Below are positions 34,191-42,800 of a DNA stretch of 64,000 nt, in pieces (positions within the stretch are counted from its first letter, which is position 1; every line of letters starts with the position of its first letter). A model generated the notes under the pieces. That model made no database searches. It saw nothing but the letters and a program-made list of their open reading frames with translations, and was not told the DNA's origin. Source of the stretch: Bog-159 sp050008575 (GTDB lineage: Bacteria > Acidobacteriota > Terriglobia > Bryobacterales > Bryobacteraceae); NCBI GenBank assembly GCA_050008575.1, contig JBEKMJ010000002.1, positions 62,001 through 126,000 of the forward strand, given 5' to 3'. The position numbers were made by a program, and so were the translations under genes.

Positions 34191-35414
34191 ATGAGGCGGA
34201 CCATGGCGGCTCTGGCTTTGGTTATGGCTCTGCCCATGGCGGCGGCCGACAAGAAAGCTAGGAATTCGAATCCGGAGCCGAGCGCTCCGAAACGGATCGC
34301 TATCGACACCCGCAACCTGGTGTGGCCGCAGCCCCCGGAGATTGCGCGCATTCGCTTTCTGGCTATGTACACGGGCCAAAAGTTCGATCCGGCCATTCTG
34401 GAAAAGCCCAAGCACGAGAAGAAGAATTGGAAAGACGTACTGGCCGGCGCACAAACGCAAAGCGAGAAAAGCGTCAACATCCCGTTTCAGTTCATTCGCG
34501 TATACGGCGTTGCCGCGGACTCCAAAGGCAATATCTATGCGGCCGACCAAGCCGTGGGCGCGATTTTCGTCATCGACCCGGCCACCCAGGAAGCGCAGTT
34601 GATCCGCAATGGCAAGGAGGCGCGGTTTGGCCTGATCAACGGACTGGCGATGGACGATAACGACCGGCTGTTCGTGTCGGATTCGAAACTGCGCCATGTG
34701 GTCGTGTTCAATGCCCAGCATCAGCAGGAAGCCATTGTCGGGACGGGTGTCTTGTTGGATCCGGGCGGTTTGGCGATCGACCGGGAGAATCGCTTCCTAT
34801 ACGTGGTGGACACCAGCAAAGACCAGGTGGTGGTATTCGACGCGGACAATTACAAAGTGCTGCGGACCATCGGCACGACGGGCAAGAAACACACGCTGGC
34901 CGACGCCGGCAACTTCTCGCTCCCCACCAACGTGGCGGTGGATGGCGATGGCAATCTTTGTGTAACCGACACGCTGAACAATCGCGTGGAAATTTTCGAT
35001 GCCGAAGGCAACTTCATTAGCGAGTTCGGCAAGGCCGGCGACGGTCCAGGACGGTTTGCCCGCCCCAAAGGTATCGCTGTGGATGGCGACGGCCATATCT
35101 GGGTGGTCGACGAAGTTCAAAGCCGCGTGCAGGTTTTCGATCGCGAAGGGCGCCTGCTGATCTATTTCGGAGAGCAGGGACCCTATCCAGGGCAGTTCCA
35201 GGCGGCTTATGGCATTGCCATCGACCAAAAGAATCGAGTGATCGTTTCCGAGCAGTTCCCGGGCCGCGTGCAGGCGTTTCAGTATGTGACTGACGCCGAG
35301 GCGGAAGAAGCCCTCAAGAAACAGGCGGGGGCGGAAACGGCGCCGGCCAAGCCGGCCAAGAAAGACATCGCGCCTGTTAACGCGCAAAGTTCCGCGGCGC
35401 ATGCGCCGCGATAG
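34191..35414 (+). CDS. NHL-repeat beta-propeller protein 1
   Basis: This 407-residue protein starts two bases after the 16-heme gene. It has a signal peptide (MAALALVMALPMAAA), then a region VWPQPPEIARIRFLAMYTG (residues about 43-62) seen in NHL proteins of electron-transfer loci. About six NHL blades follow (VYGVAADSKGNIYAADQ, GLAIDRENRFLYVVDT, NVAVDGDGNLCVTDTLNNRVEIFD, GIAVDGDGHIWVVDEVQSRVQVFD). A Lys/Ala/Pro tail closes it. It is a secreted propeller likely to bind a partner cytochrome or polymer, an inference from position; it carries no heme motif. Confidence 0.85.
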   Translation: MRRTMAALALVMALPMAAADKKARNSNPEPSAPKRIAIDTRNLVWPQPPEIARIRFLAMYTGQKFDPAILEKPKHEKKNWKDVLAGAQTQSEKSVNIPFQFIRVYGVAADSKGNIYAADQAVGAIFVIDPATQEAQLIRNGKEARFGLINGLAMDDNDRLFVSDSKLRHVVVFNAQHQQEAIVGTGVLLDPGGLAIDRENRFLYVVDTSKDQVVVFDADNYKVLRTIGTTGKKHTLADAGNFSLPTNVAVDGDGNLCVTDTLNNRVEIFDAEGNFISEFGKAGDGPGRFARPKGIAVDGDGHIWVVDEVQSRVQVFDREGRLLIYFGEQGPYPGQFQAAYGIAIDQKNRVIVSEQFPGRVQAFQYVTDAEAEEALKKQAGAETAPAKPAKKDIAPVNAQSSAAHAPR

Positions 35415-35506
35415 GGATTTGACTCCGGCAGGAGCCAAAACGGATGACGGGGCGAAGCCCACGTCCGAACTGAGTAACAAGATCAGGCTTAGGAGGCCTT
35501 TATCTT

Positions 35507-36391
35507 ATGAATAGAGTAGCGCTAATGGTTCTCATCGCCGCCCTGGTGTCGATGACGGCCATGGCACAAACCGACGTCCTTGGAGCGCATAATGTCTACG
35601 GCCGTGGCTGCGTTGCCTGCCACGCACCGCACAGTGGCGCCAACGGTGGAAACGGCATAGGTACGACCACCGATCCGGGCGCCGGTAACCTGGCTTTGTG
35701 GGGACAGAACCTAACTCCCCTGTACGGCCAGACCATCGGGTTCGGCGACACGGGCAAGTACGTCGTCACTCTTCCTAGCGCCATTACCGGCTTTACCAGC
35801 GCGCAGGACCCCAACTTCGTGATCATCGCCTGCTTGAGCTGCCACGACGGCAACCTGGCGAAGGTCGGAATGATGCATGGACAAACAGTCGAGACGCTGC
35901 CGATCGTCGGCAACCATGCTCCCACGCTGCTCGGAAACGATGGATCTACCGCCGCCAACTACAACAACGACCATCCGGTTGGGGTGCAGGCGGCTTTCGG
36001 CTGCGGCGGCAGCTACAACTGGGATTGCACCATTTCAGCCACCGGCCAAGTGCAAATGACCGGTCCCGCCAGCAGTGTTTTCGTTAACACCAATTATGGT
36101 TTCACGGTTTCGCTGGCAGTGGTCAACAACGTCCCGGTCGTGACCTGCACCACTTGCCACGATCAACACAGTGAGATTATCTGGAACGGCGCCATCGGCG
36201 GCGGCGGCAAGGTGAACTGGAATACTTCGTTCTTCGTGCGCGGCCCCTACACGCCGACCAGCGGAGGAACCACGGTGAGCAATGCGGCCGCGCAGTTCTG
36301 CCGGAACTGCCACGGTGGAGAATCCAACGAAATGCACGGTCTGATGAACGTTCCGACGACCGGCATCACCAACATCGGCGCCACACCGTAG
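35507..36391 (+). CDS. Tetraheme c-type cytochrome, candidate filament-forming (OmcE-like)
   Basis: This 294-residue protein has a signal peptide (MVLIAALVSMTAMA, cut before QTDV) and CXXCH at residues 35-39, 109-113, 214-218 and 265-269. Further His residues (His28, His42, His137, His156 in DHPVG, His221) could supply all distal ligands. Four hemes in about 270 mature residues match the size class of OmcE-type cytochromes that polymerise as extracellular nanowires; that comparison is from family knowledge, not alignment. Cys166 and Cys174 may form a disulfide. Strong AGGAGG at 35491 and a terminator right after the stop suggest it is made in excess of downstream products. The heme 1-4 layout is shared with the N-terminus of the large cytochrome at 40320. 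Confidence 0.85.
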   Translation: MNRVALMVLIAALVSMTAMAQTDVLGAHNVYGRGCVACHAPHSGANGGNGIGTTTDPGAGNLALWGQNLTPLYGQTIGFGDTGKYVVTLPSAITGFTSAQDPNFVIIACLSCHDGNLAKVGMMHGQTVETLPIVGNHAPTLLGNDGSTAANYNNDHPVGVQAAFGCGGSYNWDCTISATGQVQMTGPASSVFVNTNYGFTVSLAVVNNVPVVTCTTCHDQHSEIIWNGAIGGGGKVNWNTSFFVRGPYTPTSGGTTVSNAAAQFCRNCHGGESNEMHGLMNVPTTGITNIGATP

Positions 36392-36408
36392 GAAAGCCGG
36401 GATCTGCC

Positions 36409-36441
36409 GAGGGGGGACCTCCCCCCTCGCTCTTCCTTTTT
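36409..36441 (+). terminator. Intrinsic terminator/attenuator after the tetraheme cytochrome gene
   Basis: GAGGGGGG and CCCCCCTC flank a four-base loop and are followed by GCTCTTCC and a run of five T. It lies 18 bases after the stop of the tetraheme gene and inside the cluster, so partial readthrough into the isomerase gene is expected. Confidence 0.75.
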
Positions 36442-36449
36442 GGATTCCC

Positions 36450-37436
36450 ATGAAAAGCTACTTCTTCATCTACGCATTTCTCGTTTCCGCGCTGTCCGCG
36501 CAAGCGGGCGCGCCCACGGTATCGTCCGCGGTCCCGGCGGCGGCCAAGCCCGTGGCGCGGGTCAACGGAGCCGTGCTTACGGATCGGGATCTCCATCGGG
36601 AGATGCTGGCCATGTTCCCGTACGCGGCCCAGCATGGCGGCGAATTTCCCAAGGCCATGGAGCCGAACATCCGCAAAGGCGCGTTGCAGATGATCGTGTT
36701 CGAAGAACTCTTGTACCAGGAAGCGCTGCGGCGAAAGATGACCGTGCCGGCGGCGCAAATGGACCGGGCATGGGCGGAATTCCGTAAAGAGTTTTCGACG
36801 CCGGAAGCTTACCGGCAGTTTCTGAAGGCGGAGGTGAACGGCTCCGAGGAACTGGCGCGGACCAAGATCCGGCGATCGCTGCTGATCGAACAGACGATCA
36901 AGATAGAAGTATCGGACAAGGCTGCCGTATCCGCGGCCGAAGCCAAGGCGTATTACGACAAGAATCCCGATGAGTTCCGCATTCCGGAATCTTTTTCATT
37001 GCAGACCATTTCCATGATCCCGCCCCCCAAGGCGGCGCCGGCGCTAATCGAGGAGGCTCGCAAGAGGGCCGCCAAGGCATTGAAGCAGGCGCAGGCGGCC
37101 AAAACCTACGAACAGTTCGGCCTGCTGGCGGAAAAGATCTCGGAAGACGACTACCGCGTGATGCTGGGCGATCACAAGGCCGTGGACCGCGCCAAGCTGC
37201 CGCCGCCCATTGAGCAGGCGTTGCTGGCCATGCGGCCCGGCGAAATCAGCGGCGTCATCCAGGTGGAACAGACGTTCACCATCGTCCGGCTGAACGCGCA
37301 CATCGCAGCCGGAGTTCGGAAATTCGACGAAACAAAGGATTCGCTTCGTAAGCAATTGGAGAAAAACAAAACCGAGCAACTGCGCTCGGCGCTGGGCAAG
37401 AGACTAAGAGCAAAGGCCAAGATAGAGGAACTCTAA
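36450..37436 (+). CDS. Peptidyl-prolyl isomerase, SurA/parvulin type
   Basis: This 328-residue protein has a signal peptide (FFIYAFLVSALSAQA). Residues about 35-160 are a SurA-like N-terminal chaperone region (PVARVNGAVLTDRDLHREML, MTVPAAQMDRAWAEFRKEF, RTKIRRSLLIEQTIKIEVSDKA). Residues about 160-290 are a parvulin-like domain (AYYDKNPDEFRIPESFSLQTI, LPPPIEQALLAMRPGEISGVIQ, TFTIVRLN). It probably assists folding of the exported barrel or cytochromes encoded beside it. It begins nine bases after the terminator, and the barrel gene follows after 32 bases. Confidence 0.85.
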   Translation: MKSYFFIYAFLVSALSAQAGAPTVSSAVPAAAKPVARVNGAVLTDRDLHREMLAMFPYAAQHGGEFPKAMEPNIRKGALQMIVFEELLYQEALRRKMTVPAAQMDRAWAEFRKEFSTPEAYRQFLKAEVNGSEELARTKIRRSLLIEQTIKIEVSDKAAVSAAEAKAYYDKNPDEFRIPESFSLQTISMIPPPKAAPALIEEARKRAAKALKQAQAAKTYEQFGLLAEKISEDDYRVMLGDHKAVDRAKLPPPIEQALLAMRPGEISGVIQVEQTFTIVRLNAHIAAGVRKFDETKDSLRKQLEKNKTEQLRSALGKRLRAKAKIEEL

Positions 37437-37468
37437 CCGTCGTTGAACGGTAAGAAGAAAATGCCGCC

Positions 37469-39301
37469 ATGCGGAGAACATCGACAGGCGCGATTTGCGT
37501 GTGGTTGGCTGCCATGACAGCGCCGGCACTGGCGCAGCTTCGGGAGGGGGATCTCAGCGCGGACCTTACCGGCACCGTCTCAACCGGGTACACCGCCGAT
37601 TATGGGAACCTCACGGCCTCCGACCATGGCGTCACACTGGGCGGCGCGGCGAGTTTGACAGGCTCGTATTACAATCCAGGTTTTTTCTCCTTCAACATTC
37701 AGCCCTTTTACAATCAGTCCCGGACCAACTCCGATTTTCAATCCATCACCAACAGCAGCGGCGTCAACGCCAATGCGTCGATATTCGGAGGGAGCAACTT
37801 TCCCGGGTCGATCAGTTACAGCAACACGTTGAACGGCGAGGGAAACTTCGGGGTTCCGGGCTTGGCCAATTATACGAGCCACGGCGACTCGCAGGTCTTC
37901 AGTATCGGTTGGGGCGAACACGTGGCCAAACTGCCGAGCCTGTCGATCGGTTATCAGCAGGGGACCAGCGATTATTCGATTTATGGCACGGATACGAACA
38001 GCACATCCGATTTTCGTTCCTTCGTGGCGACGAGCAGCTATACCCTGCTGGGTTTTAACTTCAACGGAAGTTATCATTATTCGACCACGCAATCGCAGTT
38101 TCCCCAACTGTTTTCAGATCAGCAGGCGGAGAAATCCGGTTCCGATACGACTTCGTATTCCTTCGGGCTGGGGCATGCGCTCCCCTTTCATGGAACATTC
38201 TCGGCCGGAGCCACCAGATCGGACTTGGATTATACCAGCACCGAAGGCAATTATAACGGCACCTTGGATACGGCGTACACGGGTCTCATCTTCAATCCCG
38301 TGGAACACCTGACTTTCGGGGCCAACGCACAATATCTGGATAACCTGACGGGCGAGCTTTACCAATCGCTTGCGTCGGCCGGCGGGATCGCCGCGGCGGG
38401 CCTGCCCACGGAATCGTCGCATGCGCTGGACGTCAGCGAATTCGCTTCCTACGTGGTACCGGCCTGGCACACGAGTTTCAATGGGACCGATCAATACCAG
38501 GGACAGCGTTTCGCGGGTGAGGCCTTGGATTCCAATTCGCTGACGGGTACGGCAACTTATGCGAATGTCCTGATGGGAGGCATGCTGAATGCCACAGCGG
38601 GCGCCGTGCGCAGCACCATGACCCCAACCAATGCCACGCACCTGGGCTTCATCGGCTCGGTGAACTATAGCCGCGAGATCAGACGCTGGTCGGTATCCGG
38701 CCTGGTTAACTACGCGGAAGACCAACAGACCCTGTTAGCTTCGTACCTGACGAATACCTTCGGCTATTCGGGCAACCTGAGCCATCGTTTCGGCCGGAAA
38801 TCGACGTGGACCAACGTGGCGAGCGGCACTAAATCCGGATTGGTGGGGCAGGCGGGCTCGACCAGCTTCAGCCAGGCGTATTCCTCGACTCTGTTCCACC
38901 GGTGGATCAGCGGCACAGTGGCGTATTCACGCTCCAGCGGCAACGCGATCCTGACCAGTTCGGGCCTGGTAGCCACGCCGATTCCGCTTCCCGTGATAAG
39001 CCAAGCCGCGGTGGTTCTCTACGGCGGGCACGCTATTTCGTTCGGAGTGGGCGCGACTCCGGTGCGCGGCCTGACATTTTCAGCCTCGTACTCGCAGGCG
39101 CAAAGCGAAACGGAGAACGGCTCCGCGGCCTCCAACAACAACACTTCGCAATTGACGGCGAGGATTCTATACATAGTGCGAAAGACTTACTTCCAGGCGG
39201 GTTATTCCAGGCTGATCCAGGGCTTCACCGCCACGGGCACGCCACCCAGCATGCTGGGTTCTTTTTATGTTGGGTTGACACGATGGTTCAGCTTTTTCTA
39301 A
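37469..39301 (+). CDS. Large outer-membrane beta-barrel protein of the cytochrome cluster
   Basis: This 610-residue protein has a signal peptide (ICVWLAAMTAPALA, cut before QL). The rest is a continuous series of amphipathic beta strands rich in Gly, Ser, Thr, Tyr and Asn (NPGFFSFNIQPFYNQ, LLGFNFNGSYHYSTTQSQ, GLIFNPVEHLTFGANAQYLD). It ends in YVGLTRWFSFF, whose final Phe is the outer-membrane insertion signal. Size and neighbours fit the porin of a porin-cytochrome conduit (MtrB/OmbB role), but I see no MtrB-specific CXXC near the N-terminus. The family is not recognised precisely. Confidence 0.8.
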   Translation: MRRTSTGAICVWLAAMTAPALAQLREGDLSADLTGTVSTGYTADYGNLTASDHGVTLGGAASLTGSYYNPGFFSFNIQPFYNQSRTNSDFQSITNSSGVNANASIFGGSNFPGSISYSNTLNGEGNFGVPGLANYTSHGDSQVFSIGWGEHVAKLPSLSIGYQQGTSDYSIYGTDTNSTSDFRSFVATSSYTLLGFNFNGSYHYSTTQSQFPQLFSDQQAEKSGSDTTSYSFGLGHALPFHGTFSAGATRSDLDYTSTEGNYNGTLDTAYTGLIFNPVEHLTFGANAQYLDNLTGELYQSLASAGGIAAAGLPTESSHALDVSEFASYVVPAWHTSFNGTDQYQGQRFAGEALDSNSLTGTATYANVLMGGMLNATAGAVRSTMTPTNATHLGFIGSVNYSREIRRWSVSGLVNYAEDQQTLLASYLTNTFGYSGNLSHRFGRKSTWTNVASGTKSGLVGQAGSTSFSQAYSSTLFHRWISGTVAYSRSSGNAILTSSGLVATPIPLPVISQAAVVLYGGHAISFGVGATPVRGLTFSASYSQAQSETENGSAASNNNTSQLTARILYIVRKTYFQAGYSRLIQGFTATGTPPSMLGSFYVGLTRWFSFF

Positions 39302-40323
39302 AATCCGCGCTGTTACTGGCGGTGGCGGGGCTGGCCACGGCACGGTCCATTCCGAAGACGCCCGCCCCCGATGGGCCGGAGCTGCTGATGGATGGCGGCC
39401 GGCGCCTGGCATTCGAGCGCAGCTTCAGCTCCGAGCGCGAAGTGAGAACCAAGCGCGGCTTCTTCGCCAAGCTCAAAGACGCCGTGGTGGGCGAGCCCGA
39501 ATATCGCAGCCTGGTGCGCCCGTACGGCGTGGCGGAGGATTCCCGAGGACGCATCATCGTCACGGATCCGGGCGCCTATGGCGTGCATGTTTTCGATTTT
39601 GCGCAGCAAAAATACAAGTTCCTGTCGCACGGCGAGGGAGACCATGCGCTGCGCGCTCCGCAGTGCGTGGCCGTGGACCGGCAGGACAACATCTACGTGA
39701 CGGACTCCGACGCCGGTAAGATCTTTGTCTTTCGGTCCGATGGGAAATTTCAGCGCGCGATCGGCGGATTGAAAGGCGGCGAAGGTATTTTCAAGCGGCC
39801 CACCGGAATTGCCGTGGATTCCGAAGCGCAGCGCATCTACGTTAGCGACACGTGGCGCAATCAAGTCTTCGTGCTCGACATGCAGGGCAGTGTAGTGCGC
39901 ACCATCGGCAGACTGGGCCACGCGGACGGCGAGTTCAATTTCCCCACCGAGCTGCGGCTGCGGGGCCAGGATCTGGCGGTGGTGGACGCCATGAACTTCC
40001 GGATCCAGGTTTTCGACGGCGCCGGCACATTCCGCTACGCGTTCGGCCGGGGCGGGGACAGTGTCTCCGACATGTTCCGCCCGAAGGGAGTGGGGATCGA
40101 TGCCGAAGGTCACTTCTACGTGGCGGATGCAATGCACAATCTGGTCCAGGTGTTCGATCGGGAAGGCCAACTGCTGTATTACTTCGGCAAAGCGGCGGGC
40201 GTGGGAGATTTCGAGTTACCCGCCGGTGTTTTGGTGGATGGTTCCGGCAAGATTCTGGTGGTGGATTCTTATCACCGGCGCATTCAGGTATTTCATTACT
40301 TTGGTGCGGGAGGCGCGCAATGA
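39283..40323 (+). CDS. NHL-repeat beta-propeller protein 2
   Basis: This is 346 residues from ATG 39283, overlapping the barrel gene by 19 bases. It has a signal peptide (FLKSALLLAVAGLATA). A basic helical segment RGFFAKLKDAVVGEPEY (about 57-74) precedes about six NHL blades (PYGVAEDSRGRIIVTDPG, CVAVDRQDNIYVTDSDAGKI, GIAVDSEAQRIYVSDTWRNQ, GVGIDAEGHFYVADAMHNLVQVFD, GVLVDGSGKILVVDSYHRRI). It lacks the C-terminal tail of propeller 1. It is translationally coupled to the large cytochrome by ATGA. As with propeller 1, a role in assembling or docking the cytochromes is inferred from context. Confidence 0.85.
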   Translation: MVQLFLKSALLLAVAGLATARSIPKTPAPDGPELLMDGGRRLAFERSFSSEREVRTKRGFFAKLKDAVVGEPEYRSLVRPYGVAEDSRGRIIVTDPGAYGVHVFDFAQQKYKFLSHGEGDHALRAPQCVAVDRQDNIYVTDSDAGKIFVFRSDGKFQRAIGGLKGGEGIFKRPTGIAVDSEAQRIYVSDTWRNQVFVLDMQGSVVRTIGRLGHADGEFNFPTELRLRGQDLAVVDAMNFRIQVFDGAGTFRYAFGRGGDSVSDMFRPKGVGIDAEGHFYVADAMHNLVQVFDREGQLLYYFGKAAGVGDFELPAGVLVDGSGKILVVDSYHRRIQVFHYFGAGGAQ

Positions 40324-42281
40324 GGCGCTTTCGTGGGCCTGAAGATGGGACTGAAGAGCGGGTCCTGGAGGACCCGCGCAGACCTGGAGGTCTGCCCCAC
40401 TTGATCCTGGCAGGTCTGTTTGCCGCGGCGTCGCTTTTCGCCCAGAGCGGCGATGTGCTCGGCGTGCACGATCTTTCCGGGGCCGCCGGATCGCCCATCC
40501 GGGGCGGATTGCCGTGGTCTTGCGCGTATTGCCATGCGCCGCATAACGGCATCGGAGGGCAGACGCCGCTATGGAACCAGAAGCTCTCGCAGCAGACTTA
40601 CAAGACTTATACCAGTTCCACTTACAAAGAGACGGGCGAAGCGCAACTGCCGCAAGGCAACGATAGCCTGCTCTGCCTGAGCTGCCACGATGGCACGATC
40701 GCGCCCGGACAGACGCAGGCCTACGGAAAGATCTCCATGTCGGGACAGATGAAGCCCGCGGACGTCTTCAACGGTCCGTCCGGCCCAACCTTGCAGAGCT
40801 CGCATCCGAACAGCCTGGTGCTGCCTCTGAAAGACGATCCGGAACTGGTGAAGTCGCTGGTGGCGGCGGGCGTCACGGGCAACCCCGCGGTTAAGCTGAT
40901 CAAGGGCGACGTCGAGTGCGACACCTGTCACAATCCGCACGTGGAATCCACCGACAAGGTATCCCCGAACTTCCTGGTTATCGATAGTTCGAACGGACAG
41001 CTCTGCCTGGCTTGCCACGATCCCAAGCGCGTGGTTACAGGATCCACCAACGAGCTCTGGCAGTGGGCCACCGGCGCGCATGCCATCGCGCCGAACACGG
41101 TGAAAAATACCACCACGGCGTCGGTCGGGAACTATCGGACGGTGGGGCAGAACGCCTGCATTTCCTGCCATCAGGTGCATAACGCTCCGGCGCCGGAGGG
41201 TTTGCTGCGCGCGCCGAACGAGCTGGATTGTCTGCTGTGCCATGGCGGCGGTTCCAATATTTCGCCCGCCATTCCCAACGTCGGGGCGGAATTCGCCAAA
41301 ACCAGCCACCCGTTTCCCACGAATAATAATCAGCACGAGGCCGGCGAGGCCGTGCTGCTGAATCAGAACCGGCATGCCACTTGCGTGGACTGCCACAATC
41401 CGCACTCATCCGCGCGCGTGACCGCGTTCCCGCCCGCGCCGGCCATTCGTATTTCGCAGAACAACGCGACGGGAATCAGCGCCTCCGACGGCATCGGCAC
41501 GGTGGAGCCGGCGGCGGCGAATCAATATGAGAATTGCCTGCGCTGTCACGGCACCAGCACCGGCAAGACGGCCAGCCGCGTGTTCGGATACCTGCCGGTG
41601 TGGACGGTTTCGGCGGGCGATCCGCTCAATATCATTCCGCAATTCGCGCAGACGGCTTCCTCCAGCCATCCGGTAACCCACGCGAGCAACAGCGCCTTGG
41701 CGCAGCCGAGCTTGCGGCCACACATGCTGAATCTGGATGGAGTGACGCAGGGGCGCACGATGGGCGCGCAAATCCTGTGTACCGATTGCCATAACAGCGA
41801 CGACAATCGCGAGTTCGGCGGCGCCGGCCCCAACGGCCCGCACGGTTCCAAATTCACGCACATTCTGGAACGTAGGTACGAGATGAGCCAGGCGCCGCGT
41901 CCCGGCCAGCCGATTGTGAATCCGTTCCCGAATCCGGACCTCAGCGCGTCCGGCCCTTATGCGCTTTGCGGAAAGTGTCACGACCTGAAACTGGTGCTGG
42001 CCAATACCAGCTTCAACGGGCACGCGCAGCACATCAATTCCGGCTTCTCCTGCTCGACGTGCCACACCGCGCACGGCATGGGCAGCTTCTCGCCCACGAT
42101 TTCCGGCGAGCGCCTGGTCAACTTCGATGCGAATGTAGTGGCTCCGAACGGACCTACACCCATCTCCTACAACCGCGCGAAGAATACCTGCAATTTGGTA
42201 TGCCATGGGCAGGCGCATGGTGGGACGCCTCTCACCGGCGCCGGATCGCAATCCCGCACCGGTAAGGTCGGTCACCGGTAG
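40320..42281 (+). CDS. Multiheme c-type cytochrome with 11 CXXCH and one CX3CH site
   Basis: This is 653 residues. The ATG overlaps the preceding stop (ATGA). Motifs are CAYCH, CLSCH, CDTCH, CLACH, CISCH, CLLCH, CVDCH, CLRCH, CTDCH, CGKCH, CSTCH and finally CNLVCH (residues 624-629), an expanded site. Residues 45-240 repeat the layout of the tetraheme protein (SGDVLGVHDLSG, CHAPHNG, LWNQKL, CLSCHDG, SHP, CDTCHNPH, CLACH). The gene therefore looks like a tetraheme module extended by eight hemes. The first 27 residues are mostly encoded by a family A palindrome, placed just before the signal peptide core LILAGLFAAASLFA. The role is likely electron transfer at or outside the outer membrane. Confidence 0.88.
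   Translation: MRRFRGPEDGTEERVLEDPRRPGGLPHLILAGLFAAASLFAQSGDVLGVHDLSGAAGSPIRGGLPWSCAYCHAPHNGIGGQTPLWNQKLSQQTYKTYTSSTYKETGEAQLPQGNDSLLCLSCHDGTIAPGQTQAYGKISMSGQMKPADVFNGPSGPTLQSSHPNSLVLPLKDDPELVKSLVAAGVTGNPAVKLIKGDVECDTCHNPHVESTDKVSPNFLVIDSSNGQLCLACHDPKRVVTGSTNELWQWATGAHAIAPNTVKNTTTASVGNYRTVGQNACISCHQVHNAPAPEGLLRAPNELDCLLCHGGGSNISPAIPNVGAEFAKTSHPFPTNNNQHEAGEAVLLNQNRHATCVDCHNPHSSARVTAFPPAPAIRISQNNATGISASDGIGTVEPAAANQYENCLRCHGTSTGKTASRVFGYLPVWTVSAGDPLNIIPQFAQTASSSHPVTHASNSALAQPSLRPHMLNLDGVTQGRTMGAQILCTDCHNSDDNREFGGAGPNGPHGSKFTHILERRYEMSQAPRPGQPIVNPFPNPDLSASGPYALCGKCHDLKLVLANTSFNGHAQHINSGFSCSTCHTAHGMGSFSPTISGERLVNFDANVVAPNGPTPISYNRAKNTCNLVCHGQAHGGTPLTGAGSQSRTGKVGHR
40359..40400. repeat. Family A palindromic element at the 5' end of the large cytochrome gene
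   Basis: CGGGTCCTGGAGGACCCG and GCAGACCTGGAGGTCTGC are followed by CCCAC. They are read in frame as part of the signal peptide n-region. Hairpins this close to the start could affect translation. Confidence 0.8.
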
Positions 42282-42298
42282 AGCCGCGCTACGAGATG

Positions 42299-42370
42299 TC
42301 TGACGGTCGCGGCTCGGTAATGCTCGCGTCGATAGCGCACGGTTGGCCGAGCGGCGACCGTCAGGGAGTC
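42299..42370. repeat. Dispersed palindromic element, family B (copy 2)
   Basis: This strongly resembles 5171-5247: TGACGGTCGCGGC ... GCGGCGACCGTCA arms and matching interior. It lies between the cytochrome cluster and hypA. Confidence 0.75.
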
Positions 42371-42455
42371 GCCATGGGCCTGTAAGCGCCCCCGCGCCAC
42401 CCACCCTTTTCGGGTCTGCGCCAGCGAGCTATGATCGGAGGAACGCTTTGCTGCC

Positions 42456-42800
42456 ATGCACGAGATAAGCATAGCCGGTTCCATGTTGGAGGCCGTCCGC
42501 GCCGAAGCCGCGCGGCATAATGCGCACGTGCTGGCGGTGGGCGTCAGGATCGGCGAACTTTCCGGCGTGGATTCGGAATCGCTGCGCTTTTGCTTCGACG
42601 CGCTGGTCCAGGATACCGATCTGGCGCCGCTTTCGATCGAGATCGAGCGTCTGCCGTGGCGCAACCGTTGCCGCCAATGCGCACAGGATTTTGCCGTCCA
42701 GGAATATTGCACCGAGTGCCCGCAGTGCGGCTCGGCGGAGACCGAAATGGCGAGCGGCCAGGAACTGGAATTCGCCTACATGGAGATCGAGGAAACATGA
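42456..42800 (+). CDS. hypA: Hydrogenase nickel-insertion protein HypA
   Basis: This 114-residue protein delivers Ni to the large subunit of [NiFe] hydrogenase together with HypB. The N-terminus MHEISIAGSMLE has the Ni-ligand His2. The zinc site is CRQC (72/75) with CPQC (88/91). The length is normal. It overlaps hypB by four bases (ATGA). No hydrogenase structural gene or hypDEF is present in the window, so the target enzyme lies elsewhere. Confidence 0.93.
   Translation: MHEISIAGSMLEAVRAEAARHNAHVLAVGVRIGELSGVDSESLRFCFDALVQDTDLAPLSIEIERLPWRNRCRQCAQDFAVQEYCTECPQCGSAETEMASGQELEFAYMEIEET

Noticed and set aside
33122..34480. A 452-codon minus-strand frame opposite the 16-heme cytochrome
   Set aside because: The sense frame has sixteen CXXCH motifs; the antisense product is an artefact of regular codons.
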